Notes: generated by a model from the sequence alone, not told the origin. A DNA stretch of 39,893 nt from Actinomycetes bacterium (GCA_021786195.1 JAJYNS010000026.1:1-39893); one strand, 5' to 3'; counted from the stretch's first letter, positions 23,241-32,222 are shown. Translations and numbers: made by a program.

Positions 23241-25193
23241 ATGACCGAGCTGCTCTCCTACGTGCTGCCGGGCGTGCCCTACGGGTGCGTCTACGCCCTG
23301 ATGGCGGCCGGGCTGGTCCTCACCTACCGGGCGTCTGGTGTCTTCAACCTCGCGTTCGGCGCCCAGGCTTACGTCTCGGCGCTGCTGTTCTCCGTCGTGG
23401 TCCAGGAGGGGGCCGGGACCTGGTGGGCCTTCGTGCTCAGCGTCGTCGTCGCGGGGCCAGTGATGGGCCTGCTCCTCGACGGGGTCGTGTTCCGCTACAC
23501 CCGCGGCGCGCCGCCGCTCGTGCGGCTCGTGCCCGCGCTCGGGCTGATGATCGCCATCCCGAGCGTCGCCCAGATGCTCGCGGGCACCTCGACCAGGGTG
23601 CCGGCCTCCTTCGTCCTCCGCCCGAACCAGGTGTACTTCCACCTCGCCGGGTCCGCGGTGAGCGGCGAGGAGATCGGGACGACCCTCGTCGCCTTCGCCA
23701 GCGTGGCGGCGCTCGCCGCGCTCCTGCGCTCCCGCAGGCTCGGCCTGAGGATGCGAGCGGTCGTCGAGAGCCCTCGCATGGCCGAGCTGCACGGCGTCCG
23801 CTCCGACGCCGTGGGCAGCCTCGCCTGGTCCATCTCCAGCCTGTTCGCCGCCTTGGCGGGAGTGCTGCTCGCGCCCATCTACGCGCAGCTCAACGCGTCG
23901 AACTTCACGGCGCTGCTCGTCGCGGCGATCGCCGCGGCGGCGGTAGGCGGCCTGGAGAGCCTGCCGCTCACGCTCGTCGGCGGGATCGCGATCGGCGTCG
24001 CGCAGCAGGTGATCGGCGGCTACCTGCCGTCCGGCACGATCCTGTCGAGCGGGCTTCGCCCGGCGTTCCCCTTCCTCGTCCTCGCCGTGCTGCTCGTCGG
24101 CCGCCGCAGCCTCCGCCACGACGGCCGCCTCGACGACCCCTTGGCGGGGTGCGACCCGCCGATGGCGTCGCTCCGCCCGGCCCCCCGGATGGCCGAGGTC
24201 GCGCTCGGCGCGAAGGCGTTCACGGTGGCCCTCGGCGCTGCGGTCGTCGCGATCGCCGTCGCGGTGGTCCCGGGCAACTGGGAGTTCACCTTCACCCAGG
24301 CGGCCGTCCTCTCGATCGTCATGCTCTCGATCACGCTGCTCACGGGCCTCGCAGGCCAGATCTCCCTCGGCCAGGCCGTCTTCGCCGGTGCAGGCGCCTT
24401 CACCGCGGGCCAGCTCGCCGCGCATTTCGGCCTGCCCGTCCTCGCCGGGGTGCTCGCGGGCGGCCTGGTCGCGGGGATGCTCGGGGCGATCGTGGCGCTC
24501 CCGACGCTCAGCCTCGGCGGGATCTCCGTGGGACTCTTGACGCTCTCTTTCGCGCTCCTCGCCGACAACGTGCTGTTCCTCTACTCCTGGTCCGGCAACG
24601 GCGCCACGGGGCTCAGCGTGCCGAGGCCCAAGCTCGGGGGGCTGAGCTTCGCCGGCACCGGCGCGTTCTTCGGGCTCTCGCTCGTGATCCTCGGGATCGT
24701 CTCCGGCGCCGTCGTGCTGGTGCGCGGAGGGACGGTCGGCCGGCAGCTGGCCGCGATACGAGGATCGGAGACCGGCGCTGCGTCGATCGGGATCGACGTG
24801 GCGCGACTTCGGATCGTCGCCTTCACGCTCTCCGCGGTCATAGCCGGTGTCGGCGGCGCCTTGTACGCCTCGCTCGAGCAGTCGGTCTCGCCCAACGACT
24901 TCAACTACCAGTTCTCCCTCGTCTACGTCGTCGTGGTCGCCGCCGTCGGCGTCTACAGCGTGGCGGGCGCGATCGAGGCGGCCCTCGCCTACACCGTGCT
25001 TTTGCAGCTCGTCGGCAGCCTTCCAGGTCGCTACAGCTCGCTCGTGGCGCTCGTCTTCGGCCTCGTCGCGCTCGGCTACGTCCGTCACCCCGAGGGCGTC
25101 GTCACCTACGCGCAGTCCTGGGTGCTCGACCGAGCGGAGCAGCTCGCGCGCTTTCTCCAGCGCGATCGTGCGAGCGGGGCGGAGGCCGGCTGA
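23241..25193 (+). CDS. Fused LivH-LivM branched-chain-type ABC permease
   Basis: A 650-residue protein joining two permeases normally made separately. Residues 1-290 are LivH-like (YGCVYALMAAGLVLTYRASGVFNLAFGAQ, EEIGTTLVAF). After a hydrophilic linker of about 45 residues, residues 335-640 are LivM-like (LLTGLAGQISLGQAVFAGAGAF, LPTLSLGGISVGLLTLSFALL, QLAAIRGSETGAASIGID as the coupling-helix region). Many hydrophobic helices, about 8 in each half. One polypeptide would supply both transmembrane halves of the importer. GGAGGAGG lies 14 bases before ATG 23241. The stop overlaps the livG start by one base (TGATG). Confidence 0.9.
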   Translation: MTELLSYVLPGVPYGCVYALMAAGLVLTYRASGVFNLAFGAQAYVSALLFSVVVQEGAGTWWAFVLSVVVAGPVMGLLLDGVVFRYTRGAPPLVRLVPALGLMIAIPSVAQMLAGTSTRVPASFVLRPNQVYFHLAGSAVSGEEIGTTLVAFASVAALAALLRSRRLGLRMRAVVESPRMAELHGVRSDAVGSLAWSISSLFAALAGVLLAPIYAQLNASNFTALLVAAIAAAAVGGLESLPLTLVGGIAIGVAQQVIGGYLPSGTILSSGLRPAFPFLVLAVLLVGRRSLRHDGRLDDPLAGCDPPMASLRPAPRMAEVALGAKAFTVALGAAVVAIAVAVVPGNWEFTFTQAAVLSIVMLSITLLTGLAGQISLGQAVFAGAGAFTAGQLAAHFGLPVLAGVLAGGLVAGMLGAIVALPTLSLGGISVGLLTLSFALLADNVLFLYSWSGNGATGLSVPRPKLGGLSFAGTGAFFGLSLVILGIVSGAVVLVRGGTVGRQLAAIRGSETGAASIGIDVARLRIVAFTLSAVIAGVGGALYASLEQSVSPNDFNYQFSLVYVVVVAAVGVYSVAGAIEAALAYTVLLQLVGSLPGRYSSLVALVFGLVALGYVRHPEGVVTYAQSWVLDRAEQLARFLQRDRASGAEAG

Positions 25194-25951
25194 TGCCGTT
25201 GCTCGAGTTGGCCGGCGTCAGCAAGTCATTCGGGGGCATCGTCGCGCTGCACGAGGTGACCCTCGCCGTGGCCGAGGGTGAGCCGGTTGGGCTGGTGGGC
25301 CCGAACGGCGCGGGCAAGACCACGCTGTTCGACTGCATCGCCGGGCTCCTCGAGCCGGAGGCCGGCTCGATCCGCTTCGGCGGGCGGCGCGTCGACGGCC
25401 TGCCCCCGTTCCGTAGGAGCCGGCTCGGAATGGCGAGGACCTTCCAGCGCCTCGAGCTCTTCTCGGGGATGACGCCGCTCGAGCACCTGCTCGTGACCGA
25501 GCGCACCCGGCAAGGGACCGGGCGGTTGTGGAAGGACCTGGTGGGTCTCGGACGCCCGACCCGAGCCGAGCGGCGAGAGGCGGACGCCCTGCTCGACCTC
25601 GTCGGTCTGGCCGACGTCGCCGACCAGCCCGTCGAGGTGCTCGGGCTCGGGCGGGCCCGGCTCGTCGAGCTCGCCCGGGCGCTCGCGGCGGGGCCCCGTC
25701 TGCTCATGCTCGACGAGCCCTCCTCCGGGCTCGACGACGACGAGCGGGAGGCCCTCGCCTCGGCGATCGAGCGGGCTCGGCGCGAGCTGGGGGCGGCGGT
25801 GCTGCTCGTCGAGCACGACCTGGACCTCGTCGCCGAGGTCGTCTCACGCCTGGTCGTCCTCGACGCCGGCAAGGTCATCGCCGACGGAGGGGTCTCGACC
25901 GTGCTCGCCGACGAGGGGGTCCGCCGCGCCTACCTCGGAGCCGCGAGATGA
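25193..25951 (+). CDS. livG: ABC importer ATPase, LivG-like
   Basis: A 252-residue ATPase. Walker A is GPNGAGKTT, the Q-loop region is ARTFQRLELFSGMT, Walker B is LLMLDEPSSGLD and the switch His is in LLVEHDLD. The signature, usually L-S-G/Y-G-Q, here reads L-G-L-G-R in VEVLGLGRARLVELARA, lacking Ser and Gln. The insertion between Q-loop and signature is typical of LivG. It starts inside the permease stop (TGATG) and overlaps livF by four bases, so all importer subunits are translationally coupled. Confidence 0.9.
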   Translation: MPLLELAGVSKSFGGIVALHEVTLAVAEGEPVGLVGPNGAGKTTLFDCIAGLLEPEAGSIRFGGRRVDGLPPFRRSRLGMARTFQRLELFSGMTPLEHLLVTERTRQGTGRLWKDLVGLGRPTRAERREADALLDLVGLADVADQPVEVLGLGRARLVELARALAAGPRLLMLDEPSSGLDDDEREALASAIERARRELGAAVLLVEHDLDLVAEVVSRLVVLDAGKVIADGGVSTVLADEGVRRAYLGAAR

Positions 25952-26706
25952 GCAGTGCCCCGCTGCTCGAGCTGAGCGGCGTCGACCTCTCCTACGGCCC
26001 GTACCGGGCGCTGTTCGGCGTCTCGTTCACCGTGTCGGCGCGCGCCGCGGTGGCCCTGGTCGGCTCGAATGGCTCGGGGAAGACGAGCGTGGCCCGGGTC
26101 GTCTCGGGCCTCGTGCGCGCCCGAGCCGGTTCGATCCGTTTCGATGGACGGGACGTGACGCGCTGGCCCGCATGGCGGATCGCCCGGGCGGGCCTGGTCC
26201 ACGTCCCCGAGGGTAGGTCCGTGCTCGGCTCGTTGACCGTCGAGGAGAACCTGCTCCTCGGCCTCGAGGGCCTCGCCGGCCGGCACGGCGGGGCCGGTGC
26301 CCTCGAGCGGGCCTACTCGATGTTCCCGAGGCTCTCGGACCGCCGCCGCCAGCTCGCGGGGACGCTGTCGGGTGGCGAGCAACGCATGCTCGCGCTGGGT
26401 CGAGCGGTCGCCGTCCCCGAGCAGCTCCTCGTCGTCGACGAGCTGTCGCTCGGGCTCTCACCGACCGTCGTCGACGAGATCTTCTCCGGCCTGCGCGAGA
26501 TCCTCGCCTCGGGGACCTCGCTGCTCGTGATCGAGCAGCACGTCGAGCGGGTCCTGGCCCTCGCCGAGCGAGTCGTCGTGCTGGCGCACGGTCGAGTCGC
26601 CGGCGAGGGGCCCGCCGGGGAGCTCGCCGGGGTGCTCTCGAGCCTGCGCCCCTCGCCTGGACGCCCCGAGCCGCCGACCTCAGCAGCCGGCGGGGGCCTT
26701 GCCTGA
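25948..26706 (+). CDS. livF: ABC importer ATPase, LivF-like
   Basis: A 252-residue ATPase partner of LivG. Walker A is GSNGSGKTS, the LivF-specific GLVHVPEGRSVLGSLTVEENL follows, the signature is a normal LSGGEQRMLALGRA, Walker B is LLVVDELSLGLSP (Leu replaces the usual Pro after D-E) and the switch His is in VIEQHVE. The C-terminal 20 residues are Pro/Gly-rich. Its canonical signature contrasts with LivG's altered one, so the two ATP sites are probably unequal. ATG 25948 overlaps the livG stop. Its end overlaps the convergent secreted-protein gene by 27 bp. Confidence 0.9.
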   Translation: MSSAPLLELSGVDLSYGPYRALFGVSFTVSARAAVALVGSNGSGKTSVARVVSGLVRARAGSIRFDGRDVTRWPAWRIARAGLVHVPEGRSVLGSLTVEENLLLGLEGLAGRHGGAGALERAYSMFPRLSDRRRQLAGTLSGGEQRMLALGRAVAVPEQLLVVDELSLGLSPTVVDEIFSGLREILASGTSLLVIEQHVERVLALAERVVVLAHGRVAGEGPAGELAGVLSSLRPSPGRPEPPTSAAGGGLA

Positions 26707-27228
26707 GCTCTCGAGGCTGAGCAGCGCGCAGATCGTCGACTTGGCGACCTTCCACCGTGGCCTTTGGTAGACGGCGTAGCCCTTGGCACCGGCGAGGAAC
26801 ACCGTGCCCTTCTTCCCGAGGATCTCGTAGCGGACCGCTGCGCAGGGGGCCGGCAGCAGCGCAGCGCGGCAGGCGCTGGTCGATTGCTGCACGACGGCGA
26901 GCACCTTGGCGCCTGTGGCACGGCGTGCGAGCGGCGAGCGAAGTGCAGCCGCCATGGCGGCCTTCAGGCTCGAGCCGTCCTGGATAGCGGCGAGCTTCGG
27001 GGACAGCGCCGGGTCGGAGAGGTCGAAGACCGTCGAGAAGGCGGCGGTGACGGCCTTTCGGACCTGGACCGAGGTTGTCCCGGCGGCCCTGGTCGCCGCC
27101 GGGCGTCCCGCCGCCCCGGCGGCCGGCGGGGAGAGGGCCGCGGCGGCGAGGAGCGTCCCGGCGAGCAGCGCCCCGCCGGCGAGGCGCGCCAGGCGCGACC
27201 CGCCGCTACGCGGAGAGAGGCGGCGCAT
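26680..27228 (-). CDS. Secreted small protein, function unknown
   Basis: 182 residues. The N-terminus is a Sec signal: Arg-rich start, hydrophobic core (LAGGALLAGTLLAAAALS) and an A-x-A-like cleavage region (AAGAAG). The mature part has a VRKAVTAAFSTVFDLSDPALSPKLAAIQD helix, then beta-type strands and the ending WKVAKSTICALLSLES...PAGC, a pattern seen in exported NTF2-like proteins of actinobacteria. Three Cys residues could form a disulfide. It starts inside the 3' end of the upstream membrane-protein gene (23-bp overlap), so the two may act together. Confidence 0.65.
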   Translation of the reverse strand: MRRLSPRSGGSRLARLAGGALLAGTLLAAAALSPPAAGAAGRPAATRAAGTTSVQVRKAVTAAFSTVFDLSDPALSPKLAAIQDGSSLKAAMAAALRSPLARRATGAKVLAVVQQSTSACRAALLPAPCAAVRYEILGKKGTVFLAGAKGYAVYQRPRWKVAKSTICALLSLESSGKAPAGC

Positions 27229-27583
27229 CGGGCTGGTCCTGGTCGAACACGGCGGCCGGACTGGAGCTCGTCGGGGCGGGAGCCGCCGGCGCGGCGGCGG
27301 GCGGGGTCCCGGACGCGGAGGCCGCTCGCAGGAACTCGTAGCGGGAGGCTCGGGCGTCGAGCGACGCGCGCACGACTCGCTCGAAGCTCGCCGCTCGCGC
27401 CACCGCCTCCTCGAGCTCGTCGTCGCCGAGGACCCGGACGAGCGACTTGGGCTGGCCTCGCACCTCGGTCTCGAGGTCGCGAGGGGAGGGACGGCGCAAC
27501 GCCCAGAACGTGACCCCGCCGACGGTCGCGAGCGCCGCGATCACGAGCGCCGCAGCCAGCACATCGAGCACATGGGATGACAC
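27206..27583 (-). CDS. Single-pass membrane protein, unknown function
   Basis: 125 residues from GTG 27583, preceded by TAGGAGG at good spacing. Residues 8-30 form one transmembrane helix (LAAALVIAALATVGGVTFWAL), followed by a short basic stretch, an amphipathic helix (LGDDELEEAVARAASFERVVRA) and a Pro/Ala/Ser-rich tail. Family not recognised. Overlaps the secreted-protein gene. Confidence 0.6.
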   Translation of the reverse strand: MSSHVLDVLAAALVIAALATVGGVTFWALRRPSPRDLETEVRGQPKSLVRVLGDDELEEAVARAASFERVVRASLDARASRYEFLRAASASGTPPAAAPAAPAPTSSSPAAVFDQDQPDAPPLSA

Positions 27584-27780
27584 GGCGGCCTCCTACCTCG
27601 CCAGCGGGCGCTGTTCGCATCGCGAACTCAGTTGGTGCCTGGACCCTGCCCAACTTCTGGAGCAACTGCCATGCTGCCCCCTGCCGCGACGGGAAACCAG
27701 GGCCGTTGGACCCGGTCTTGCGCGCCTTGCCCGTGGGCCTCGCCGGCGGCGGGTTCGGCGGTCGGTCGTCGGCGCGAGGC

Positions 27781-28017
27781 TCACCAGGTCGGAGCGCTCT
27801 GACGCCTCGCCGCCGCGTCGCCGCGCAGGCCGGCGCGGGCCGCCTCGGGCGCGACGAAATCGCACGAGCCGAGGTGGCGAGCCGGCCGGACGCAGACCCG
27901 GCCGGTCGGCAGGTGGGTCATCCCGCACAGGCCCGCCGCGGCGAGCTCGCCGTCGACCGAGACGTTGTGCACGTCGATCCGCTCGGGCGAGGAGATGACC
28001 CCGACGACACCGCACAT
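27781..28017 (-). CDS. Small conserved-looking protein with Cys/His motif
   Basis: 78 residues from ATG 28017, with AAGGGGGCG about nine bases upstream. It begins MCGVVGVISSPERIDVH, which superficially recalls class II glutamine amidotransferases (Cys-2), but no such domain follows. The middle, AGLCGMTHLPTGRVCVRPARHLGSCDFV, has three Cys and two His and looks like a small metal-binding module of a kind seen in actinobacterial short proteins. The C-terminus is Arg/Ala-rich. Function unknown; it lies 177 bp beyond the ABC exporter operon on the same strand. Confidence 0.5.
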   Translation of the reverse strand: MCGVVGVISSPERIDVHNVSVDGELAAAGLCGMTHLPTGRVCVRPARHLGSCDFVAPEAARAGLRGDAAARRQSAPTW

Positions 28018-28194
28018 TGCGATCGCCCCCTTGGCCGCCCTCGGACGCGGCGATCGAGCCTCGAACCTCTTCGATGATGCACCCGAGCGTCCGGAGATGG
28101 AAGGGGCGAAGGTCCCGGCCGTCGCGTCGCTTCGACACCTGTCGTCCCGCCGGGCCGCTCGACGGCCCGGCCGGCCGCCGGGACGGGCGCCGTC

Positions 28195-30123
28195 TCAGTC
28201 GGCCGCGCCGGCCCCGGCGAACTGGCTGTTGTAGAGGGACCAGTAGAAACCGTGGCGCCCGAGAAGCTCTCTGTGCCGGCCCTGCTCGACGATGCGCCCG
28301 TGGTCGACGACGACGATCGTCCCTGCGTCTCGGATCGTCGACAGCCGGTGGGCGATGACGAAGCTCGTCCGGCCGCGGCGCAGGCGGGCCATCGCGTCCT
28401 GGACGAGGACCTCGGTCCTGGTGTCGACGTTGCTCGTCGCCTCGTCGAGGATGAGGATGCTCGGGTCGGCGAGGAAGGCCCTTGCGATGGTGAGGAGCTG
28501 CTTCTGGCCGGAGGAGATGTTGGACGCCTCCCCGTCGATCAGCGTGTCGTAGCCGTGGGGGAGCGCTCGGACGAAGTGGTCGACATGCGCCGCTGCCGCG
28601 GCCGCGGCGACCTCCGCCGCGGTGGCGCCGGGCCTGCCGTAGGCGATGTTGTCCCGGATCGATCCTCCGAACAGCCAGGTGTCCTGGAGCACCATGCCGA
28701 ACGCGGCACGGACCTCGTCGCGGGTCAGATCGCGGTAGTCGACCCCGTCGAGCAGGATGCGGCCGGCGTCGATCTCGTAGAAGCGGACGAGCAGGTTGAC
28801 CAAGGTGGTCTTGCCCGCGCCGGTCGGCCCGACGATGGCGACGGTCTCCCCGGGCGCGACGTCGAGGCTGAAGTCCTCGATGAGCGGCTTGTCCGCCTCG
28901 TAGCGGAACGACACGTGCTCGAGGCGCAACGCGCCCCGCCTCCCGTCATGGGCCGCACGGCGGGCCGCCGCCTTGGCCGGAGGCGCCGGCTCAGGTGGCT
29001 CCTCGTCCTCGTCGAGGAAGTCGAAGACCCGCTCGGCAGAGGCCATCCCGGACTGCAGCATGTTCATCTGGCCGGCGATCTGGGTGATCGGCATCGTGAA
29101 CTGCCGGGAGTACTGGATGAAGGCCTGGACGTCGCCGAGGGAGAGCAGCCCGGAGGCGACCCGGTAGCCGCCGAGGACGGCGATCACGACGTAGTTCAGG
29201 TTGGCGACGAACTGCATCGCCGGCTGGATCACGCCCGAGAGGAACTGTGCCCGGTAGCTCGCCTCGTACAGGCGCCGGTTCTGCCCGTCGAAGTCCTCCG
29301 TCGTCGGGCGCCGCCGCCCGAAGACCTGCACGAGGACGTGGCCGGTGTGGGTCTCCTCGACGAGGCTGTTCAGGGATCCGGTCTGGTCCCACTGCACGCC
29401 GAACTGGACCTGGGAGCGCCGGGCGACGAGGAGCGTGACGACCAGCGCGAGGGGGATGGTGACCAGGGAGACGATCGCGAGGATCGGTGAGAGCCAGAAC
29501 ATCATCCCGAGCACGCCGAGGATCGTGAGCACCGAGCCGAGCAGCTGGCTGAGGCCCTGCTGGAGCGTCGTCGTGAGGTTGTCGATGTCGTTCGTCACCA
29601 TGCTGAGCAGCTCGCCGTGGGGGTGGCTGTCGAAGTAGCGCAGTGGCAGCCGGGCGAGCTTCTCCTCGACCTCGCGCCGCAGGCCGTACATGGCCCGCTG
29701 GACGACACCGGCGAGCAGGTAGGTCTGGCCGAACTGGAACGCCGAGCTCGCCAGGTAGACGCCGGCGGCCGCGCCGAGCGCGAGGCCGAGGGCGGCGAGG
29801 TCGACGCCCTTGCCCGGCGTCACGTTCATCGCCGAGACCATCGCCGCGATCTGCCGCTCCCCGTGGGCCCGCAGGGCCGAGACCGCCTGGGCCTTGGTCT
29901 CCCCGGGCGCGAGCATGCGGCCGACGACGCCCTCGAAGAGGATGTTCGTCGCGTTGCCGATGATCTTCGGGCCCGCCACGGCGGAGGCCACCGAGGCGAC
30001 TCCGAGGCCGAGGGCCGAGACGACCCGTAGCCGATCGGGCCGCAGGCGGGCGAGCAGGCGGCGCAGCGTCCCCCAGAAGTCGCGGCTGCGCTCGACCGGC
30101 GCCGCTGAGGCGCCCGGGCGCAT
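28195..30123 (-). CDS. ABC exporter half-transporter, catalytic-site partner
   Basis: A 642-residue type IV (ABCB-like) half-transporter: a six-helix membrane domain (about residues 30-340) including LRYFDSHPHGELLSMVTNDID, then an ATPase. Walker A is GPTGAGKTT, Walker B is ILILDEATSNVD with the catalytic Glu present, the signature is the variant ISSGQKQLL and the switch His is in IAHRLS. In heterodimeric exporters (LmrCD, TM287/288) one partner has a normal Walker B and a variant signature, exactly as here. ATG 30123 is chosen; a TTG at 30147, overlapping the upstream stop as TTGA, would add eight residues. Second gene of a two-gene operon. Confidence 0.9.
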   Translation of the reverse strand: MRPGASAAPVERSRDFWGTLRRLLARLRPDRLRVVSALGLGVASVASAVAGPKIIGNATNILFEGVVGRMLAPGETKAQAVSALRAHGERQIAAMVSAMNVTPGKGVDLAALGLALGAAAGVYLASSAFQFGQTYLLAGVVQRAMYGLRREVEEKLARLPLRYFDSHPHGELLSMVTNDIDNLTTTLQQGLSQLLGSVLTILGVLGMMFWLSPILAIVSLVTIPLALVVTLLVARRSQVQFGVQWDQTGSLNSLVEETHTGHVLVQVFGRRRPTTEDFDGQNRRLYEASYRAQFLSGVIQPAMQFVANLNYVVIAVLGGYRVASGLLSLGDVQAFIQYSRQFTMPITQIAGQMNMLQSGMASAERVFDFLDEDEEPPEPAPPAKAAARRAAHDGRRGALRLEHVSFRYEADKPLIEDFSLDVAPGETVAIVGPTGAGKTTLVNLLVRFYEIDAGRILLDGVDYRDLTRDEVRAAFGMVLQDTWLFGGSIRDNIAYGRPGATAAEVAAAAAAAHVDHFVRALPHGYDTLIDGEASNISSGQKQLLTIARAFLADPSILILDEATSNVDTRTEVLVQDAMARLRRGRTSFVIAHRLSTIRDAGTIVVVDHGRIVEQGRHRELLGRHGFYWSLYNSQFAGAGAAD

Positions 30124-30143
30124 CCGCCCGGCCGGCCGCCCGA

Positions 30144-31877
30144 TCAAGCGGCGGCCCCCTCCCCGAGCTGGGACTGGACGATCTCGCGGTAGGGCGGGCA
30201 GGTCTCGACGAGCTCGTCGTGGGTGCCCGCGCCGGCGACGCCGCCCTCGTCGAGGACGACGATGTGGTCGGCGTGCATGATCGTGCTCACCCGTTGGGCG
30301 ACGATCAGCATCGAGGACCGGCGCGTCTCGGCCTGCAGCGCCGCTCGCAGACGTGCGTCGGTCGCGGCGTCCAGGGCGGAGAAGCAGTCGTCGAACAGGT
30401 AGAGCGCGGGCCGCCTCGCGAGCGCCCGGGCGATGGACAACCGTTGCCGCTGGCCGCCGGAGACGTTCGTCCCGCCCTGGTCGATCCGGGCGTCCAGGCC
30501 GCCCGGCATCGCGGCGACGAAGTCGCTCGCCTGCGCGACCTCGAGGGCGTGCCACAGCTCGGCCTCGCTCGCGTCGGGGTTGCCCAGGCGCAGGTTGCTG
30601 GCGACGGTGCCGCTGAACAGGTAGGCCGCTTGCGGCACCAGACCGATCGAGCGCCAGAGCTCCTCGAGCTCGCGCTCGCGCACGTCGACGCCGTCGACGA
30701 GCACCCGGCCCTCCGTGACGTCGAAAAGGCGAGGGATCAGGTTCAACAGCGTCGTCTTGCCGCTCCCGGTGCCCCCGATCACGGCGGTTGTCTCGCCGGG
30801 GTGAAGGGAGAACGACACGTGCTCGAGCACCGGCATCTCGCTTCCGGGGTAGCGGAAGCCGACGTCGTCGAGCTCCACCACCCCCTCCTCCCGGCTCGGC
30901 CGGCGCGGCGCGGGCGGGTCGGCGACGCTCGGGGCGGCGTCGAGCACCTCCTCGATCCGCTCGGCGCTCGCCATGGCCCTGGGGAGCAGGATCGCCATCA
31001 TGACGGCGAGCATCACCGACATGAGGATCTGCAGGATGTAGCTGAGGAACGCGGTGAGGTTGCCGATCGGCATCGACGACTCGCTCACGAGCCTTCCGCC
31101 GAACCACAGCACTGCGACGCTCGAGAGGTTGAGGATGGCCATCACCGTCGGGATCGCGAGGGCGAAGACGCGGTTGACGTACAGCGCGGTCCTGGTCAGG
31201 TCGAGGTTGGCGTCGTCGAACCGCTCCGCCTCCGGGCCGTTGCGCAGGAAGGCCCGTATGACCCGGACGCCGGTGATCTGCTCGCGCAGCACGAGGTTGA
31301 TCCGGTCGATCTTCACCTGCATCGAGCGGAAGCGGGGGACGACCGCGACGATGACGACGGCGATGAAGGCCGCCATCACCGGCACGGCGACGGCGAGCAG
31401 CGGCGAGAGCGCGGCCCCCTCCCTGATCGCGAGGATCACCCCGCCGACGCTCATGATCGGCGCCATGACCATGAGGGTCAGCGCCATCTGGACGAAGAGC
31501 TGGATCTGCTGGACGTCGTTGGTGTTGCGCGTGATGAGCGACGGCGTGCCGAAGCGGTCCATGTCGCGGCTCGACAGCTGCAGCACCCGCCGGAACACCG
31601 CGGCCCGAATGTCCGCGCCGGAGCCCATCGAGGTCTTCGAGGCGAGGTACACGGCCACGATGGCGACGGTCCCGACGAGGAGCGTGATGCCGAGCATGAC
31701 GGCGCCCGTGCGCACGATGTAGTGCAGGTTCCCCTCGATCACGCCCCGGTTGATGATGTCGGCGCTCAGGTTCGGCAGGTACAGGTTGCCGACGGTCTGG
31801 CCGGCCATCAGGGTCACGATCAGGGCGACCTGCCAGCGGTAAGGGCGCAGGTAGTCGCGGAGCAGGCGCGTCAGCAC
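30144..31877 (-). CDS. ABC exporter half-transporter, degenerate-site partner
   Basis: A 577-residue half-transporter from GTG 31877, which has AAGGGAG upstream. The membrane domain contains FGTPSLITRNTNDVQQIQ and IRAFLRNGPEAERFDDAN. The ATPase has Walker A GGTGSGKTT, a standard signature VSGGQRQRLS, but Walker B is LYLFDDCFSALD: Asp takes the place of the catalytic Glu. A Gln (VAQRVS) stands at the usual switch-His position. This fits the first subunit of a heterodimeric exporter with one weak ATP site. Substrate (drug, lipid or peptide) unknown. Start ATG 31937 is possible but lacks a ribosome site. Confidence 0.9.
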   Translation of the reverse strand: MLTRLLRDYLRPYRWQVALIVTLMAGQTVGNLYLPNLSADIINRGVIEGNLHYIVRTGAVMLGITLLVGTVAIVAVYLASKTSMGSGADIRAAVFRRVLQLSSRDMDRFGTPSLITRNTNDVQQIQLFVQMALTLMVMAPIMSVGGVILAIREGAALSPLLAVAVPVMAAFIAVVIVAVVPRFRSMQVKIDRINLVLREQITGVRVIRAFLRNGPEAERFDDANLDLTRTALYVNRVFALAIPTVMAILNLSSVAVLWFGGRLVSESSMPIGNLTAFLSYILQILMSVMLAVMMAILLPRAMASAERIEEVLDAAPSVADPPAPRRPSREEGVVELDDVGFRYPGSEMPVLEHVSFSLHPGETTAVIGGTGSGKTTLLNLIPRLFDVTEGRVLVDGVDVRERELEELWRSIGLVPQAAYLFSGTVASNLRLGNPDASEAELWHALEVAQASDFVAAMPGGLDARIDQGGTNVSGGQRQRLSIARALARRPALYLFDDCFSALDAATDARLRAALQAETRRSSMLIVAQRVSTIMHADHIVVLDEGGVAGAGTHDELVETCPPYREIVQSQLGEGAAA

Positions 31878-32191
31878 GCGCGACTCCCTTCCCCGGGGCC
31901 CACCGGACGTGGCATCTCCGACCTCCGCTCGGGCCATTGTCGAAGCGGCCGGCGCCGGCCGGCAGGGCCGTTCGTCCCTGCGCAGGGCTCCTCTCGAGCA
32001 GGAGAGTGGCGGGCGTGACCACCCGCCCACGCCAGGGTCCCTCGGGCTCACCCTCCTTCGAGGCGGCCGACCCTACGGGGTCGCGCGCCCTTCTTGAGGG
32101 GTCGGTCCGTAGACTCGAGGTGCTGCTCCCCTCGTCCCTGCGAGGGAATCGACCTGTCCGGGCACGGCCCCGGGCAGGACGGCACGGAAAG
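31878..32191. other. Divergent intergenic region with short palindromes
   Basis: No gene is supported. Two small perfect hairpins are seen: GACCC-TACG-GGGTC (32069-32082) and TCCCT-GCG-AGGGA (32135-32147). The ABC operon promoter (minus) must lie here, but no clear hexamer pair stands out. Confidence 0.4.
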
Positions 32192-32222
32192 TTGTCCGAA
32201 GGTGGTAACGGGACCGTAATAT
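32192..32222 (+). promoter_or_regulatory. Possible promoter for PIG-V-like gene
   Basis: TTGTCC (32192-32197) and TAATAT (32217-32222) with a 19-bp spacer, 29 bp before the ATG. The -10 is good, while the spacing is long and the -35 fair. Confidence 0.45.

Noticed and set aside
21854-25192. 1,365-codon frame ending in LivG
   Set aside because: Only the part from ATG 25193 encodes a protein; the rest is a shadow of the binding protein and permease genes.
27781-28017. Glutamine amidotransferase fragment (MCGVVGV start)
   Set aside because: Only the first seven residues agree; none of the later Ntn-hydrolase motifs occur in any frame nearby.
28272-32018. Large plus-strand frames opposite the ABC exporter genes
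   Set aside because: Antisense shadows with Asp/Arg/Gly-rich products; the minus-strand genes have complete ABC motifs.
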